From Salinispora oceanensis (lineage in GTDB: Bacteria; Actinomycetota; Actinomycetes; Mycobacteriales; Micromonosporaceae), in the NCBI RefSeq assembly GCF_000383575.1, contig NZ_KB911579.1:2326523-2390522 (forward strand): a stretch of 64,000 nt of DNA, written 5' to 3'. A program made the translations under genes and the position numbers. The notes under the pieces are model-generated. The model worked only from the letters and a program-made list of their open reading frames with translations. It did not search any database and was not told the DNA's origin. Below, one piece after another: positions 24,095-34,898 of this stretch. Each line of letters begins with the position of its first letter. The first letter of the stretch is position 1.

Positions 24095-25756
24095 ATGCGT
24101 GCATCCAGGCCGAAGGCTGCTGTCGCGGCCATCGCGGTCGCGGCCCTCGCGGTAGCCGGCTGCGCCGAGAGCGACCGCGAGGATTCCGGCGGTAGTAACA
24201 ACGACACCCTTGTCTTCGGTGTTGCCCATGACCCGAAGGTGCTGGACCCGAGCTTCGCCAGCGACGGTGAGTCGCTGCGGGTGGCCCGTCAGATCTTCGA
24301 GACCCTGGTCCGTCCCGAGGAGGGCGGCACCAAGGTGAGCCCGGGCCTGGCCGAGTCCTGGACTCCGGACGAGGCGGGCACCACCTGGACCTTCAAGCTC
24401 CGCTCGGGCGTGAAGTTCCACGACGGCACCGACTTCAACGCCGAGGCCGTCTGCGTCAACTTCAACCGCTGGTACAACGCCACGGGCCTCATGCAGAGCC
24501 CGGACGTGACCGCCTACTGGCAGGACGTGATGGGCGGCTTCGCCCAGAACGAGGACGAGGGGCTCTCGGAGAGCCTCTTCAAGTCCTGCGCCGCCAAGGA
24601 CGCCACCACGGTCGACCTGACCTTCACCCGGGCGTCCAGCAAGGTTCCGGCCGCCCTGATGCTGCCGTCGTTCTCCATCCACAGCCCGACGGCGCTGGAG
24701 AAGTACGACGCGGACAACATCGGCGGCACCGCGACGGACGTCAAGTACCCCGAGTACGCGACCAAGCACCCGACCGGCACCGGGCCCTTCAAGTTCAAGA
24801 ACTGGGACATCGCCAACAAGTCGCTCACCATCGAGCGCAACGACGACTACTGGGGCGACAAGGCCAAGCTGAAGACCCTCATCTTCAGGACCATCTCGGA
24901 GGAGAACGCGCGCAAGCAGGCGCTGAGCTCCGGCGACGTCGACGGCTACGACCTGGTCGGGCCGGCTGATGTCGAGCCGCTGAAGAGCGAGGGATTCAAT
25001 GTCCTGACCCGGCCGGCGTTCAACATCCTCTACCTGGGCATGAACCAGGAGGGGAACCCGAAGCTGGCCGACCTCAAGGTCCGGCAGGCGATCGCCCACG
25101 CGATCAACCGTCAGGCCCTGGTCGACTCGAAGCTGCCCCCGAAGGCGAAGGTGGCGACGAACTTCTTCCCGGACACGGTCGAGGGCTGGAACGGCGACGT
25201 CACCACCTACGACTACGACGTTGACAAGGCCAAGCAGCTGCTGGCCGAGGCCGGTGCGGCGGACCTGACGCTGCGGTTCCACTACCCGACCGACGTCACC
25301 CGTCCGTACATGCCGAACCCGAAGGATCTCTTCGAGCTGGTCTCGGCGGACCTCGAGGCGGCTGGCATCACGGTCGAGCCGATCCCGCTGAAGTGGAGCC
25401 CGGACTACCTCAACGCCACCACCTCCGGTAGCGAGCACGACCTGCACTTCCTCGGCTGGACCGGCGACTACGGCGACGCCTACAACTTCATCGGCACCTT
25501 CTTCGACCGGCAGAAGGACGAGTGGGGCTTCGACAACCCGGCCCTCTTCGCGCAGTTCCAGGACGCCGACTCCACCCCCGACATGGCGGAACGGGTAGAG
25601 AAGTACAAGGCTCTGAACAAGACCATCATGGACTTCTTGCCCGGTGTGCCGGTCTCGCACTCGCCGCCGACGATCGTGTTCGGCAAGGACGTGACCGGTG
25701 TCAAGGCCAGCCCGCTCACCGACGAGCGGTTCGCCAGCGCTGAGTTCAAGTCCTGA
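24095..25756 (+). CDS. Solute-binding lipoprotein of a peptide/nickel-type ABC importer (SBP_bac_5)
   Basis: 553 residues. Signal peptide with lipobox LAVAGC (Cys 23). Family 5 signatures: PKVLDPSFASDGES near 50, LAESWTPDEAGTTWTFKLRSGVKFHDG near 90-115, TGTGPFKFKNW, and VRQAIAHAINRQAL. Captures oligopeptides or similar ligands outside the membrane for the permeases that follow. First gene of a five-gene operon (24095-30029); ligand not predictable. Codon use (CTG, GAG, AAG) suggests high expression. Confidence 0.93.
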   Translation: MRASRPKAAVAAIAVAALAVAGCAESDREDSGGSNNDTLVFGVAHDPKVLDPSFASDGESLRVARQIFETLVRPEEGGTKVSPGLAESWTPDEAGTTWTFKLRSGVKFHDGTDFNAEAVCVNFNRWYNATGLMQSPDVTAYWQDVMGGFAQNEDEGLSESLFKSCAAKDATTVDLTFTRASSKVPAALMLPSFSIHSPTALEKYDADNIGGTATDVKYPEYATKHPTGTGPFKFKNWDIANKSLTIERNDDYWGDKAKLKTLIFRTISEENARKQALSSGDVDGYDLVGPADVEPLKSEGFNVLTRPAFNILYLGMNQEGNPKLADLKVRQAIAHAINRQALVDSKLPPKAKVATNFFPDTVEGWNGDVTTYDYDVDKAKQLLAEAGAADLTLRFHYPTDVTRPYMPNPKDLFELVSADLEAAGITVEPIPLKWSPDYLNATTSGSEHDLHFLGWTGDYGDAYNFIGTFFDRQKDEWGFDNPALFAQFQDADSTPDMAERVEKYKALNKTIMDFLPGVPVSHSPPTIVFGKDVTGVKASPLTDERFASAEFKS

Positions 25757-25771
25757 TCTAACGCAAGAAAC

Positions 25772-25804
25772 CGGGCGGGCGCTGTGCTACACAGCGCCCG
25801 CCCG
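25772..25804 (+). terminator. 15-bp hairpin between binding-protein and permease genes
   Basis: Perfect stem (25772-25786/25790-25804) with a CTA loop, no U-tract. It probably acts as a partial terminator or 3' mRNA stabiliser so that the binding protein is made in excess over the membrane subunits, as in many ABC operons. Confidence 0.75.
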
Positions 25805-25831
25805 CGTCCCTCCGCACCCTTCTGAGGCATC

Positions 25832-26836
25832 GTGTTCCGGTTTATCGTCAGACGCCTGCTCCAGCTGATACCAACGCTGTTCGGGCTTTCGCTTCTGCTC
25901 TTCATCTGGGTCCGCCGCCTACCGGGCGGCCCCGAGGACGCCATCCTCGGCGAGCGGGCCACCCCCGAGATGCGCGCGGCGATTCGTCGCAGCATGGGTC
26001 TCGACGAGCCGATCCTGGTCCAGTACGGCCGTTTCGTGCAGCGGCTCCTCCGCCTGGACCTGGGCACCTCGTCGTCGACCAAGCGCCCGGTGGTCGAGGA
26101 GTTCCTGGAGCGTTTCCCCGGCACCGTCGAGTTGACGATCACCGCGCTGGTGATCGCGATCGGGGTCGGCATTCCCCTCGGCTACCTGGCCGCCCGCCGT
26201 CGGGGGCAGCTACTCGACCATCTCTCGGTCGGCGGATCGCTGGTCGGGATCTGCGTCCCCATCTTCTTCCTGGCCTACGTCCTGAAGGCGATCTTCTCGG
26301 AGAACCTGGGCTGGTTCCCGTCCAGCGGCCGGCAGGATCCGACCATCGAGGCGACCCGGATCACGAACTTCTTCGTCCTCGACGGGTTGATGACCCGAGA
26401 GTGGGATGCCGCTATGGACGCGCTCTGGCATCTGGTGCTGCCGGGGCTCGCGCTGGCCAGCATCCCGCTGGCGATCATCGTCCGGATCACCCGGGCGAGC
26501 GTGTTGGAGGTACTCAACGAGGACTTCGTCCGGACCGCCGAGGCGAAGGGGCTGACCGAGCGGACCGTGCGGGGCCGGCATGTGCTGCGCAATTCGCTGC
26601 TGCCGGTGGTCACCTCGATCGGCCTGCTCACCGGGGGACTGCTCTCCGGTGCCGTGCTGACCGAGACCGTCTTCGCGTTCACCGGCATCGGGGCCTTCAT
26701 CTACGAGGCGATTGGCCAGCGTGACTACCCGGTGCTGCTGGGCTTCATCATGATCATATCGGTGGTGTACGTGCTGGTGAACCTCCTGGTTGACCTCTCC
26801 TACAGCCTGATCGACCCGAGGGTGAGGGTCCGATGA
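25832..26836 (+). CDS. ABC importer permease, DppB/OppB type
   Basis: 334 residues, GTG start. Six hydrophobic helices; N-terminus RFIVRRLLQLIPTLFGLSLL and LPGGPEDAILGERA are DppB-like. The EAA coupling loop is seen as EDFVRTAEAKGLTERTVRGRHVLRNSLLPV (described here by its EAA..G core, about 230-260). Forms the inner-membrane channel with the next gene, which it overlaps by four bases (ATGA). Confidence 0.93.
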   Translation: MFRFIVRRLLQLIPTLFGLSLLLFIWVRRLPGGPEDAILGERATPEMRAAIRRSMGLDEPILVQYGRFVQRLLRLDLGTSSSTKRPVVEEFLERFPGTVELTITALVIAIGVGIPLGYLAARRRGQLLDHLSVGGSLVGICVPIFFLAYVLKAIFSENLGWFPSSGRQDPTIEATRITNFFVLDGLMTREWDAAMDALWHLVLPGLALASIPLAIIVRITRASVLEVLNEDFVRTAEAKGLTERTVRGRHVLRNSLLPVVTSIGLLTGGLLSGAVLTETVFAFTGIGAFIYEAIGQRDYPVLLGFIMIISVVYVLVNLLVDLSYSLIDPRVRVR

Positions 26837-27795
26837 CGATGACAGGTAAGAAGGAGCGGTTGGACCGGCTAGCCGAGATGGTGAACCGGGACGACGAGCG
26901 GGGGGTCAGCCTCTGGCAGGAGGCGTTCCGGCGGCTGCGGCGGAACCCCGCCGCCATCATCGGCGCGGTCATTCTGACGGCCTTCGTCCTGGTGGCGCTG
27001 GTCGGCCCGTTCTTCGTCCCCTACGAGCCGAAGGACACCATCGGGATTCGCGAGGGCCTGGTGAAGTCGGGGCAGGGCATCATCCCCGGCGCCTCCGCCG
27101 AGCACTGGTTCGGCTACGACCACCAGGGTCGGGACGTCTTCAGCCGGATGATCGTCGGAGCCCGGCAGACCCTGCTGGTCGGGGTGGTCGCCACCCTGAT
27201 CGGACTGGCCGTGGGCGCCCTGATCGGCGGGGTCGCGGGAGCGGCCGCCGGTCTCGGGGGCCGCTGGGGGCGCGCGGTCGACAACGCGCTCATGCGCGTC
27301 ATCGACATGATGCTGGCGCTGCCCAGCCTCCTGCTCGCGGTCAGCATCGCCGCCCTGCTCGGGGCGAGCCTCAGCACCGTCATGATCGCGGTCGGCATGG
27401 TGTCGGTGCCGGTCTTCGCCCGGCTGCTGCGGGTTTCGATGATCGCGCAGGCCAACAGCGACTACGTGCTCGCGGCCACCTCGCTCGGCGTCCGGAAGCC
27501 GAAGATCGCGCTGACGCACATCGTGCCGAACTCGCTGGCTCCGGTCATCGTGCAGGCCACGCTGACCCTGGCCACCGCGATCATCGAGGCAGCCGCGCTC
27601 TCGTTCCTTGGCCTCGGCAACCCGGACACGGCGCAGCCCGAGTGGGGTGTCATGCTCGCCGACGCCCAGCCGTACCTCGGTATTCGACCCGCACTGGCGA
27701 TCTTCCCAGCGGTAGCGATCATCATCACCGCGCTCGGCTTCACCCTGCTCGGTGAGGCGATGCGTGAGGCCCTCGACCCGAAGCTGCGGAAGTAG
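26833..27795 (+). CDS. ABC importer permease, DppC/OppC type
   Basis: 320 residues. N-terminal OppC-type helix (RRNPAAIIGAVILTAF), HWFGYDHQGRDVFSRMI, then the transmembrane domain with an EAA loop (SDYVLAATSLGVRKPKIALTHIVPNSLAPV region, G near 220) and C-terminal ALSFLGLGNPDTAQPEWGVML. Start overlaps the upstream stop, so the two permeases are coupled. Confidence 0.93.
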   Translation: MTMTGKKERLDRLAEMVNRDDERGVSLWQEAFRRLRRNPAAIIGAVILTAFVLVALVGPFFVPYEPKDTIGIREGLVKSGQGIIPGASAEHWFGYDHQGRDVFSRMIVGARQTLLVGVVATLIGLAVGALIGGVAGAAAGLGGRWGRAVDNALMRVIDMMLALPSLLLAVSIAALLGASLSTVMIAVGMVSVPVFARLLRVSMIAQANSDYVLAATSLGVRKPKIALTHIVPNSLAPVIVQATLTLATAIIEAAALSFLGLGNPDTAQPEWGVMLADAQPYLGIRPALAIFPAVAIIITALGFTLLGEAMREALDPKLRK

Positions 27796-27862
27796 GTCCC
27801 GCTATGTGTGTAGCCCGAGAAACGGGTTCGCGAGCCCCGCAGGTGCGAACGGAGGGCCGGTA

Positions 27863-28921
27863 ATGGCACTGCTCGAAGTGGATGACCTGAGCGTCACGTT
27901 CGCCCGGCGTGGGCAGCGTACGGTGCGCGCGGTGGACGGGGTCTCCTTCTCGGTTGACGCCGGGGAGGTCGTCGGTCTGGTCGGGGAGTCCGGCTGCGGC
28001 AAGAGCGTCACCTCGATGGCGATCATGGGGCTGCTGCCGCGGCATCCCGGCACCCGGATCGGCGGCAAGGCGGCCTTCGACGGAACCGACCTGCTTGGAC
28101 TCGACGACCGCGCCCGGCGGGACATCCGCGGTCGGGACGTAGCGATGATCTTCCAGGATCCGCTCTCCTCGCTGAATCCGGTGATCCCGATCGGGTTGCA
28201 GGTGACCGAGGTGCTGGCCCGCCACCGGGGAATGAAGGGTGACGCGGCGCGTAAGGAAGCGGCCGGGCTGCTGGACCGGGTCGGCATCCCGGATCCGACC
28301 CGGCGGCTCAAGGAGTATCCGCACCAGCTCTCCGGTGGGATGCGGCAACGGGCGTTGATCGCGATGGCGGTCGCCTGCCGCCCCCGGCTGCTGATCGCCG
28401 ACGAGCCGACCACCGCGCTGGACGTCACCATCCAGGCGCAGATCCTGGAGCTGCTCAAGGAGTTGGTCCACGACTCCGGCACCGCGCTTGTCATGATCAC
28501 CCACGATCTGGGGGTGGTCGCCGGCATGTGTGACAGCATCAACGTGCTGTACGCGGGCCGGGTGGTCGAGACCGCCCGTCGACGTCCCCTCTTCCGGGAA
28601 CCACGGCACCCGTACACCTCGGGTCTGCTCGGTTCGGTGCCCCGCCTGGACAGCGGGCGCGGCGAGCCGCTGAACCCGATCCCCGGCTCGGTACGCGACG
28701 TGTTGTCCTGGTCGGAGGGCTGTGCGTTCGCTCCGCGCTGCTCCCGGCGGGTGGACGCCTGCCTCGATGAGACGCCGCCGGTGGTGCGCACCCACGACGG
28801 CCGTAGCTACCGCTGTGTCGACCCGGTGCCGCTGCCCGGCGCCGTCCCGGCCCAGGCCGGTCCGGCCGACCAGCCCGAGGCGTCGAGCCCGGAGCCCAAC
28901 GAGGAGAAGACCCGTGACTGA
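27863..28921 (+). CDS. ABC importer ATPase, DppD/OppD type
   Basis: 352 residues from ATG 27863, six bases after GGAGGG; the longer in-frame start overlaps the permease. Walker [10 protein letters not shown]-loop [11 protein letters not shown], signature LSGGMRQRA, Walker [14 protein letters not shown]-loop MITHDLG, and the oligopeptide-type C-terminal Cys cluster ([14 protein letters not shown]) that often binds an Fe-S cluster or stabilises the tail. Powers uptake with the next ATPase. Confidence 0.93.
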   Translation: MALLEVDDLSVTFARRGQRTVRAVDGVSFSVDAGEVVGLVGESGCGKSVTSMAIMGLLPRHPGTRIGGKAAFDGTDLLGLDDRARRDIRGRDVAMIFQDPLSSLNPVIPIGLQVTEVLARHRGMKGDAARKEAAGLLDRVGIPDPTRRLKEYPHQLSGGMRQRALIAMAVACRPRLLIADEPTTALDVTIQAQILELLKELVHDSGTALVMITHDLGVVAGMCDSINVLYAGRVVETARRRPLFREPRHPYTSGLLGSVPRLDSGRGEPLNPIPGSVRDVLSWSEGCAFAPRCSRRVDACLDETPPVVRTHDGRSYRCVDPVPLPGAVPAQAGPADQPEASSPEPNEEKTRD

Positions 28922-30029
28922 CAACGACATCCTCGTTGAGGTCCGTGACCTGAAGGTGCACTTTCCGATCAAGCGGGGGGTGCTCTTCGATCGCACGATC
29001 GGCCACGTAAAGGCGGTCGACGGGGTCGACCTACGGATCCCGCGCGGTCAGACGTACGGCCTGGTGGGCGAGTCCGGGTGCGGGAAGTCGACGCTCGGCC
29101 GGGCGCTGCTCCAGCTGACCCCGCCCACCGGTGGTGAGGTCGTCTTCGACGATGTCGAGCTGACCACGCTGCCGCCGGCCCGGCTGCGCGCCATGCGCCG
29201 TCGGATGCAGATGATTTTCCAGGACCCGATGTCCAGTCTGGATCCCCGGCAGAACGTCGAGTCGATCCTCACCGAGGGTTTGCAGACCCACGGCATCGGC
29301 GGCAACCGGGACGAGCGACGCGCGATCATCGGGGAGGCGCTCGACAAGGTGGGGCTGCCCCGGTGGGCGCTGTCCCGCTATCCGCACGAGTTCTCCGGCG
29401 GGCAGCGGCAGCGGATCGGTATCGCCCGGGCGGTGGTCCTCGGTCCGGAGCTGATCGTCGCCGACGAGCCGGTGTCCGCCCTGGACGTGTCGATCCAGGC
29501 GCAGGTGGTCAACCTCCTCGACGAACTGCAGGAGAGCCTCGGCCTCACCTACCTGGTGATCGCGCACGACCTGGCCGTCGTCCGGCACATCTCCGACATC
29601 GTCGGCGTCATGTACCTCGGCGCCTTGGTGGAGGAGGCCCCGAGCGACCGGCTCTACACCGAGCCGCTGCACCCGTACACCCGGGCGCTCATGTCGGCGG
29701 TGCCGGTGCCGGACCCGGATGTGGAGGACCGCCGGGAGCGGATCCTGCTCGCCGGTGACCTGCCGTCGCCGGCCAACCCGCCGGCGGGCTGCCGGTTCCA
29801 CACCCGTTGCCCGTGGGCCCAGCCGACGCGCTGCGCCGACGAACGGCCGGTGCTGCGTGAGATCGGCGGCAGCCGGGTGGCCTGCCACTGGGCCGAGCGG
29901 ATCGCCAGCGGGGAACTTCGTCCGAACCAGGAAGGGGCGGGAGCCATCCGGGGGTCCGCGGGTGGCGAAGCCCCGGAGCCGGTGTCGATCCCGACCTCGA
30001 CCGCGAAGGCGGACTCCGCCGACGGCTGA
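28914..30029 (+). CDS. ABC importer ATPase, DppF/OppF type
   Basis: 371 residues from GTG 28914, overlapping the previous stop by 8 bp. Walker [21 protein letters not shown], signature [12 protein letters not shown], Walker [21 protein letters not shown] and the C-terminal [15 protein letters not shown] cluster. After residue ~330 a non-conserved Ala/Gly/Glu-rich tail follows. Last gene of the importer operon, ending 8 bp before a 21-bp hairpin. Confidence 0.93.
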   Translation: MTDNDILVEVRDLKVHFPIKRGVLFDRTIGHVKAVDGVDLRIPRGQTYGLVGESGCGKSTLGRALLQLTPPTGGEVVFDDVELTTLPPARLRAMRRRMQMIFQDPMSSLDPRQNVESILTEGLQTHGIGGNRDERRAIIGEALDKVGLPRWALSRYPHEFSGGQRQRIGIARAVVLGPELIVADEPVSALDVSIQAQVVNLLDELQESLGLTYLVIAHDLAVVRHISDIVGVMYLGALVEEAPSDRLYTEPLHPYTRALMSAVPVPDPDVEDRRERILLAGDLPSPANPPAGCRFHTRCPWAQPTRCADERPVLREIGGSRVACHWAERIASGELRPNQEGAGAIRGSAGGEAPEPVSIPTSTAKADSADG

Positions 30030-30037
30030 GCCGGCGT

Positions 30038-30085
30038 AGCCGGGCGCGGACAGCAGCCAGGACCGGCTGCTGTCCGCGCCCGGCT
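30038..30085 (+). terminator. 21-bp hairpin terminating the importer operon
   Basis: Arms 30038-30058 and 30065-30085 are perfectly complementary around a 6-nt loop, followed by CAGCTTTT. This is the longest perfect stem in the window. It lies between the importer operon and the convergent 30162-31270 genes. Confidence 0.88.
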
Positions 30086-30185
30086 CAGCTTTTCGGGCGG
30101 CCGAGCAGTGTCCGCGGCCCGGCTCAGCTCTCGGGCGGTGGAGCGGGTTCTGTGCCCCGGCTCAGCCGTCGGGGCGGTCGAGCAG
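30071..30185 (-). repeat. Three ~39-bp tandem copies of a gene 3' end
   Basis: The core CCCGGCTCAGC occurs at 30079, 30118 and 30156 (period 39 and 38), each followed by a CGGGCGG-like segment and GAGC. The last copy is the stop region of the minus-strand gene at 30162, so its end (LLDRPDG-stop) appears duplicated twice downstream. A 15-bp inverted copy (CGACGGCTGAGCCGG) is the end of the DppF-type gene at 30020-30034. Confidence 0.7.
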
Positions 30186-30623
30186 GGCGACGGCGATCGC
30201 GTGTACCGCATCGAGGCCGGCTGGGTCGGGCAGCGTCACCCGCCCGCCGGTCACGACGTACCACTCGTCGGCCTCGCGGTACTGCACCCGCAGGGTGACC
30301 TGGCCGTCGAGGTACTCGGTGCGGAGCGTCAGCTCGCCGGTGACCACGCCGACCTCGTCGGTCATCACCCCGCCCGGCCCGGGGACGATCGCCGCGGTAC
30401 GGACCCCCGACCCGCCGTCAGCTCGCATCCCGGCGCCGGGAGTGCCGCCGGCTGGGGCGCCGGTGGTCTCCGCGCTCATTCCAGCGCCGGGTACCGCGGC
30501 GCTGGCGGCGCCGTCGGCCGTCATCCCGGCGCTGCCCGGGATGGGCCCGTCGGTGGCGGCAGTCGCGTCGCGCCCGGCTCCCGGGATTCGGTTCGGGGCC
30601 GGGTCCGTCCCGGTGCCGGTCAT
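30162..30623 (-). CDS. Hypothetical protein coupled to the HNH nuclease gene
   Basis: 153 residues from ATG 30623, which overlaps the upstream stop in ATGA. The first ~85 residues are Ala/Gly/Pro-rich with repeated PGAGM units and look disordered. The last ~65 (from an internal Met, TDEVGVVTGELTLRTEYLDGQVTLRVQYREADEWYVVTGG in outline) look like a small beta-sheet domain. No family recognised. Expression is probably coupled to the HNH gene. The true start could be the internal ATG near 30363. Confidence 0.6.
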   Translation of the reverse strand: MTGTGTDPAPNRIPGAGRDATAATDGPIPGSAGMTADGAASAAVPGAGMSAETTGAPAGGTPGAGMRADGGSGVRTAAIVPGPGGVMTDEVGVVTGELTLRTEYLDGQVTLRVQYREADEWYVVTGGRVTLPDPAGLDAVHAIAVALLDRPDG

Positions 30624-31270
30624 GATTGGCTCCCCCCGGTGCAGCCCGCCAACATGTCGGCCAGCGCGGTCTTCTCGTCGGTGTTCACCGACAACTGCCA
30701 GTGGTGCTTCACCGTGACCCAGCTTTCGGCGTAGCGGCACCAGTACGACCGGTTCGCCGGCCGCCACTGGGATGGATCCTGATCGCCCTTCGACCGGTTG
30801 GCGGTGCGGGAAACCGCGAAGAGGTGCGGCAGCCGGGTGTCGTTGGCGAAGTCCCCCCGTTTCGCGTCGGTCCACCGGTCAGCCCCGGATCGCCAGGCGT
30901 TAGCCAGCGGCACCATGTGGTCCACATCCACCTCGGAGGGGTCGGTGAGAACCTTCCCGTCGTAGACGCTCTCCCAGCGCCCACCGACCACGTTGCAGCC
31001 GGAGAGCTTGATGCCCTCCCCGTCTCGCGCGAGCACGGTGTCCCGGACATCGCAGTTTTTGCCGGTGCCCCGCCAGTGGGGGAAGCGGTCGCGGCTGTAG
31101 CCCTTCATCGATCCAGCACTGGCCACGGTCAGCTCGGCCAGCTTCGCCATGACATTCCCGTCGTCGCTGGTGGGCGACGGGTCGGGCGTGGTGGCCGGGA
31201 CGCAGCCGGTCAGGCCGAGCGCCAGCACTGCCGCGAGCAGCGGTCCGGATCTGGTGCGAAGAGACGACAC
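30620..31270 (-). CDS. Secreted HNH-family nuclease lipoprotein (DUF1524-like)
   Basis: 216 residues. Signal peptide with lipobox LGLTGC (Cys 23). The nuclease core carries CDVRDTVLARDG, the HNH-like DVDHMVPLANAWRSGA (first His and Asp), and NDTRLPHLFAVSRTANRSKGD with KGDQDPSQWRP, the common actinobacterial exported HNH pattern. A C-terminal YCRYAESWVTVKHHW segment adds Cys and Trp. Probably degrades extracellular DNA or acts as a toxin; which is not known. First gene of a two-gene coupled unit. Confidence 0.85.
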   Translation of the reverse strand: MSSLRTRSGPLLAAVLALGLTGCVPATTPDPSPTSDDGNVMAKLAELTVASAGSMKGYSRDRFPHWRGTGKNCDVRDTVLARDGEGIKLSGCNVVGGRWESVYDGKVLTDPSEVDVDHMVPLANAWRSGADRWTDAKRGDFANDTRLPHLFAVSRTANRSKGDQDPSQWRPANRSYWCRYAESWVTVKHHWQLSVNTDEKTALADMLAGCTGGSQS

Positions 31271-31372
31271 CTCTTTAGCTTCGCGCTTTCCGGCGGTCTC
31301 GCCCAGTACCTCGCCGGGCGGTTTCGGCGTTTCGTAGCCGCTTCGAGATCGAGTCGCGGCAACCTTGGGGCC

Positions 31373-32875
31373 ATGACATCACCCTCCCTTCGGCTGGGTA
31401 CCCCGGCGGGGGCCGGTACGCTGCTCGCCGCGGTACTCGCCTCCGGCATGGTCTTCCTCGACGGCACCGTGGTCAACGTGGCGCTTCCCCGCCTCGGTGA
31501 GGACCTCGACGCCACCGTGTCTGATCTGCAGTGGACGGTCAATGGCTACCTGCTGATGCTCGCCGCGTTCGTGTTGCTCGGTGGCGCACTCGGGGATCGC
31601 TTCGGCCGGCGGCGGGTCTTCCTGCTCGGGGTGGTCTGGTTCACCGTGGCCTCGGTGCTGTGCGGGTTGGCCCAGGACACCGGGCAGCTCATCGCGGCCC
31701 GGCTCCTGCAGGGTGCCGGAGCGGCCCTGCTCACCCCCGGGTCCCTCTCGGTCCTGCAGGCCAGCTTCCACCCGGATGACCGCGGGCGGGCCATCGGCGC
31801 CTGGGCCGGCTTCTCCGGCGTCTCCACCGCGCTCGGCCCCTTCGTCGGCGGCTGGCTGATCGACGAGTTCTCCTGGCGGTGGATCTTCTTCCTCAATGTG
31901 CCGCTGGCCGCGGTGGTGCTGCTGGCCGCCCTGCGCTGGGTGCCGGAGAGTCGGGACGAGAACGTCTCGCGTACCAGAACCGCGGGGTCGGGTCGGCGGC
32001 GGTTCGACGTGCTCGGCACGGTGCTGGGGGCAGTAGCCCTGGCCGGGATCACGTTTGCGCTGATCGATGCCCCGGCGCGGGGTGCGACGTCGGTTGCGGT
32101 CTTGCTCGCCGCCGCGGCCGGGGTGCTCGGTTCGGTGGCCTTCGTGCTGGTCGAACGGCGTCGGGGGGACACCGCGATGCTGCCGACCGGGCTGTTCACC
32201 AGCCGGATCTTCTCCGTGCTGAACGTCTTCACCGTGGTGATCTACGCGGCGCTCGGTGGGTTCACCTTCTTCGTCGCCGTCTTTCTCCAGAACGTGGCGG
32301 GCTGGTCGGCCCTGGCCACCGGAGTCGCCCTGCTGCCGGTGACCGTGCTGCTGCTGGTCGGCTCACCGATCGCCGGTGACCTGGCGACCCGGATCGGGCC
32401 ACGGCTGCCGTTGACCGTGGGTCCGGTGGTGTCCGCGGCCGGGCTGCTCCTGCTCCGTGCGGTCGGCGCGGAGGCGTCGTACTGGCGGGACGTGCTGCCG
32501 GGGGTGTTTCTCTTCGGGCTTGGCCTGACCCTGGTGGTGGCGCCGTTGACGGCCTCGGTGTTGGCCGCCGTCGCGGACCGCTTCGCCGGCGTGGCGAGTG
32601 GCTTCAACAATGCCGCCTCGCGCGCCGGGGGGCTGCTCGCCGTGGCCGCCCTGCCGCTGCTGGTCGGCCTCTCCGGCACCGACTACGAACGGCCGGACGA
32701 GTTGACCGCCGCCTACCGGGGAGCGCTGGCCTGGTGTGCCGCGCTGCTGGTGGTGGGGGCGGTGCTGGCTGTGGTCTTCGTACGCCGTCCGCGTCAGGCG
32801 CCACCACCGTCGCAGCCTTGCCAGTCGCTGCCGGCCGCGACCGGGCCGGAGCGGGGTACGGGGGCCGCTTCCTGA
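31373..32875 (+). CDS. MFS transporter, DHA2 (EmrB/QacA) family, 14 TM
   Basis: 500 residues from ATG 31373. Fourteen hydrophobic helices. Motif A-like GGALGDRFGRRRVFL and motif C-like GPFVGGWLIDEFSWRWIFFLNVP identify the DHA2 drug:H+ antiporter group. It exports drugs or metabolites; substrate unknown. Divergent from the HNH nuclease gene with a 102-bp spacer. Long upstream open frame is not coding. Confidence 0.9.
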   Translation: MTSPSLRLGTPAGAGTLLAAVLASGMVFLDGTVVNVALPRLGEDLDATVSDLQWTVNGYLLMLAAFVLLGGALGDRFGRRRVFLLGVVWFTVASVLCGLAQDTGQLIAARLLQGAGAALLTPGSLSVLQASFHPDDRGRAIGAWAGFSGVSTALGPFVGGWLIDEFSWRWIFFLNVPLAAVVLLAALRWVPESRDENVSRTRTAGSGRRRFDVLGTVLGAVALAGITFALIDAPARGATSVAVLLAAAAGVLGSVAFVLVERRRGDTAMLPTGLFTSRIFSVLNVFTVVIYAALGGFTFFVAVFLQNVAGWSALATGVALLPVTVLLLVGSPIAGDLATRIGPRLPLTVGPVVSAAGLLLLRAVGAEASYWRDVLPGVFLFGLGLTLVVAPLTASVLAAVADRFAGVASGFNNAASRAGGLLAVAALPLLVGLSGTDYERPDELTAAYRGALAWCAALLVVGAVLAVVFVRRPRQAPPPSQPCQSLPAATGPERGTGAAS

Positions 32876-32929
32876 CGGCTCCGGGGGCGGCCGATCGAGG
32901 TCGGCCGGTACGGCCGGCAGCCGGTAGGT

Positions 32930-32964
32930 GTCCGGGTTGACCTCGGGTGGAGGCCAACCCGGAC
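32930..32964. terminator. Hairpin between convergent MFS and leuA genes
   Basis: Arms GTCCGGGTTG (32930-32939) and CAACCCGGAC (32955-32964), 10 bp, with a further CTC/GAG pair in the loop. It lies 14 bp past the leuA stop on the minus strand and can serve both genes. Confidence 0.7.
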
Positions 32965-32978
32965 CGGGCCCCGCTGCC

Positions 32979-34760
<1,782 letters not shown>

Positions 34761-34821
34761 TCAGCAGTCGAGGTCGGCGAGGCGCCGAGGATCGGGTCGG
34801 AGCGGGCGGCGCGGTTCGACC

Positions 34822-34857
34822 CCGCGGCGAGGTGCCGGCCGTCAGGCCTCGCCGCGG
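34822..34857 (-). promoter_or_regulatory. Attenuation hairpin of the leuA leader
   Basis: Perfect 11-bp stem CCGCGGCGAGG/CCTCGCCGCGG (34857-34847 with 34832-34822 on the minus strand). Its 5' arm is the codons right after the Leu run in the leader peptide ORF, so a ribosome stalled or passing there would change its folding. A second GGGTCG/CGACCC pairing follows downstream. This is the layout of a transcription-attenuation element. Confidence 0.7.
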
Positions 34858-34886
34858 CGACCAAGGAGAAGCAACGCCTGCCACAT
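34842..34886 (-). CDS. leuA leader peptide (14 aa, four consecutive leucines)
   Basis: ATG 34886 to TGA 34842 encodes MWQALLLLGRRGEA. The four Leu codons are TTG CTT CTC CTT; TTG, CTT and especially non-CTG choices are uncommon in this GC-rich genome, so they sense charged tRNA-Leu well. It ends 109 bp before the leuA start and overlaps the 5' arm of a hairpin. Leucine leader peptides before leuA are known in Actinobacteria. Confidence 0.72.
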   Translation of the reverse strand: MWQALLLLGRRGEA

Positions 34887-34898
34887 GACGACGTCACC

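Noticed and set aside
27740..28996. 418-codon antisense frame over the DppD-type ATPase gene
   Set aside because: Mirror of a gene with complete ABC ATPase motifs; no independent start signals.
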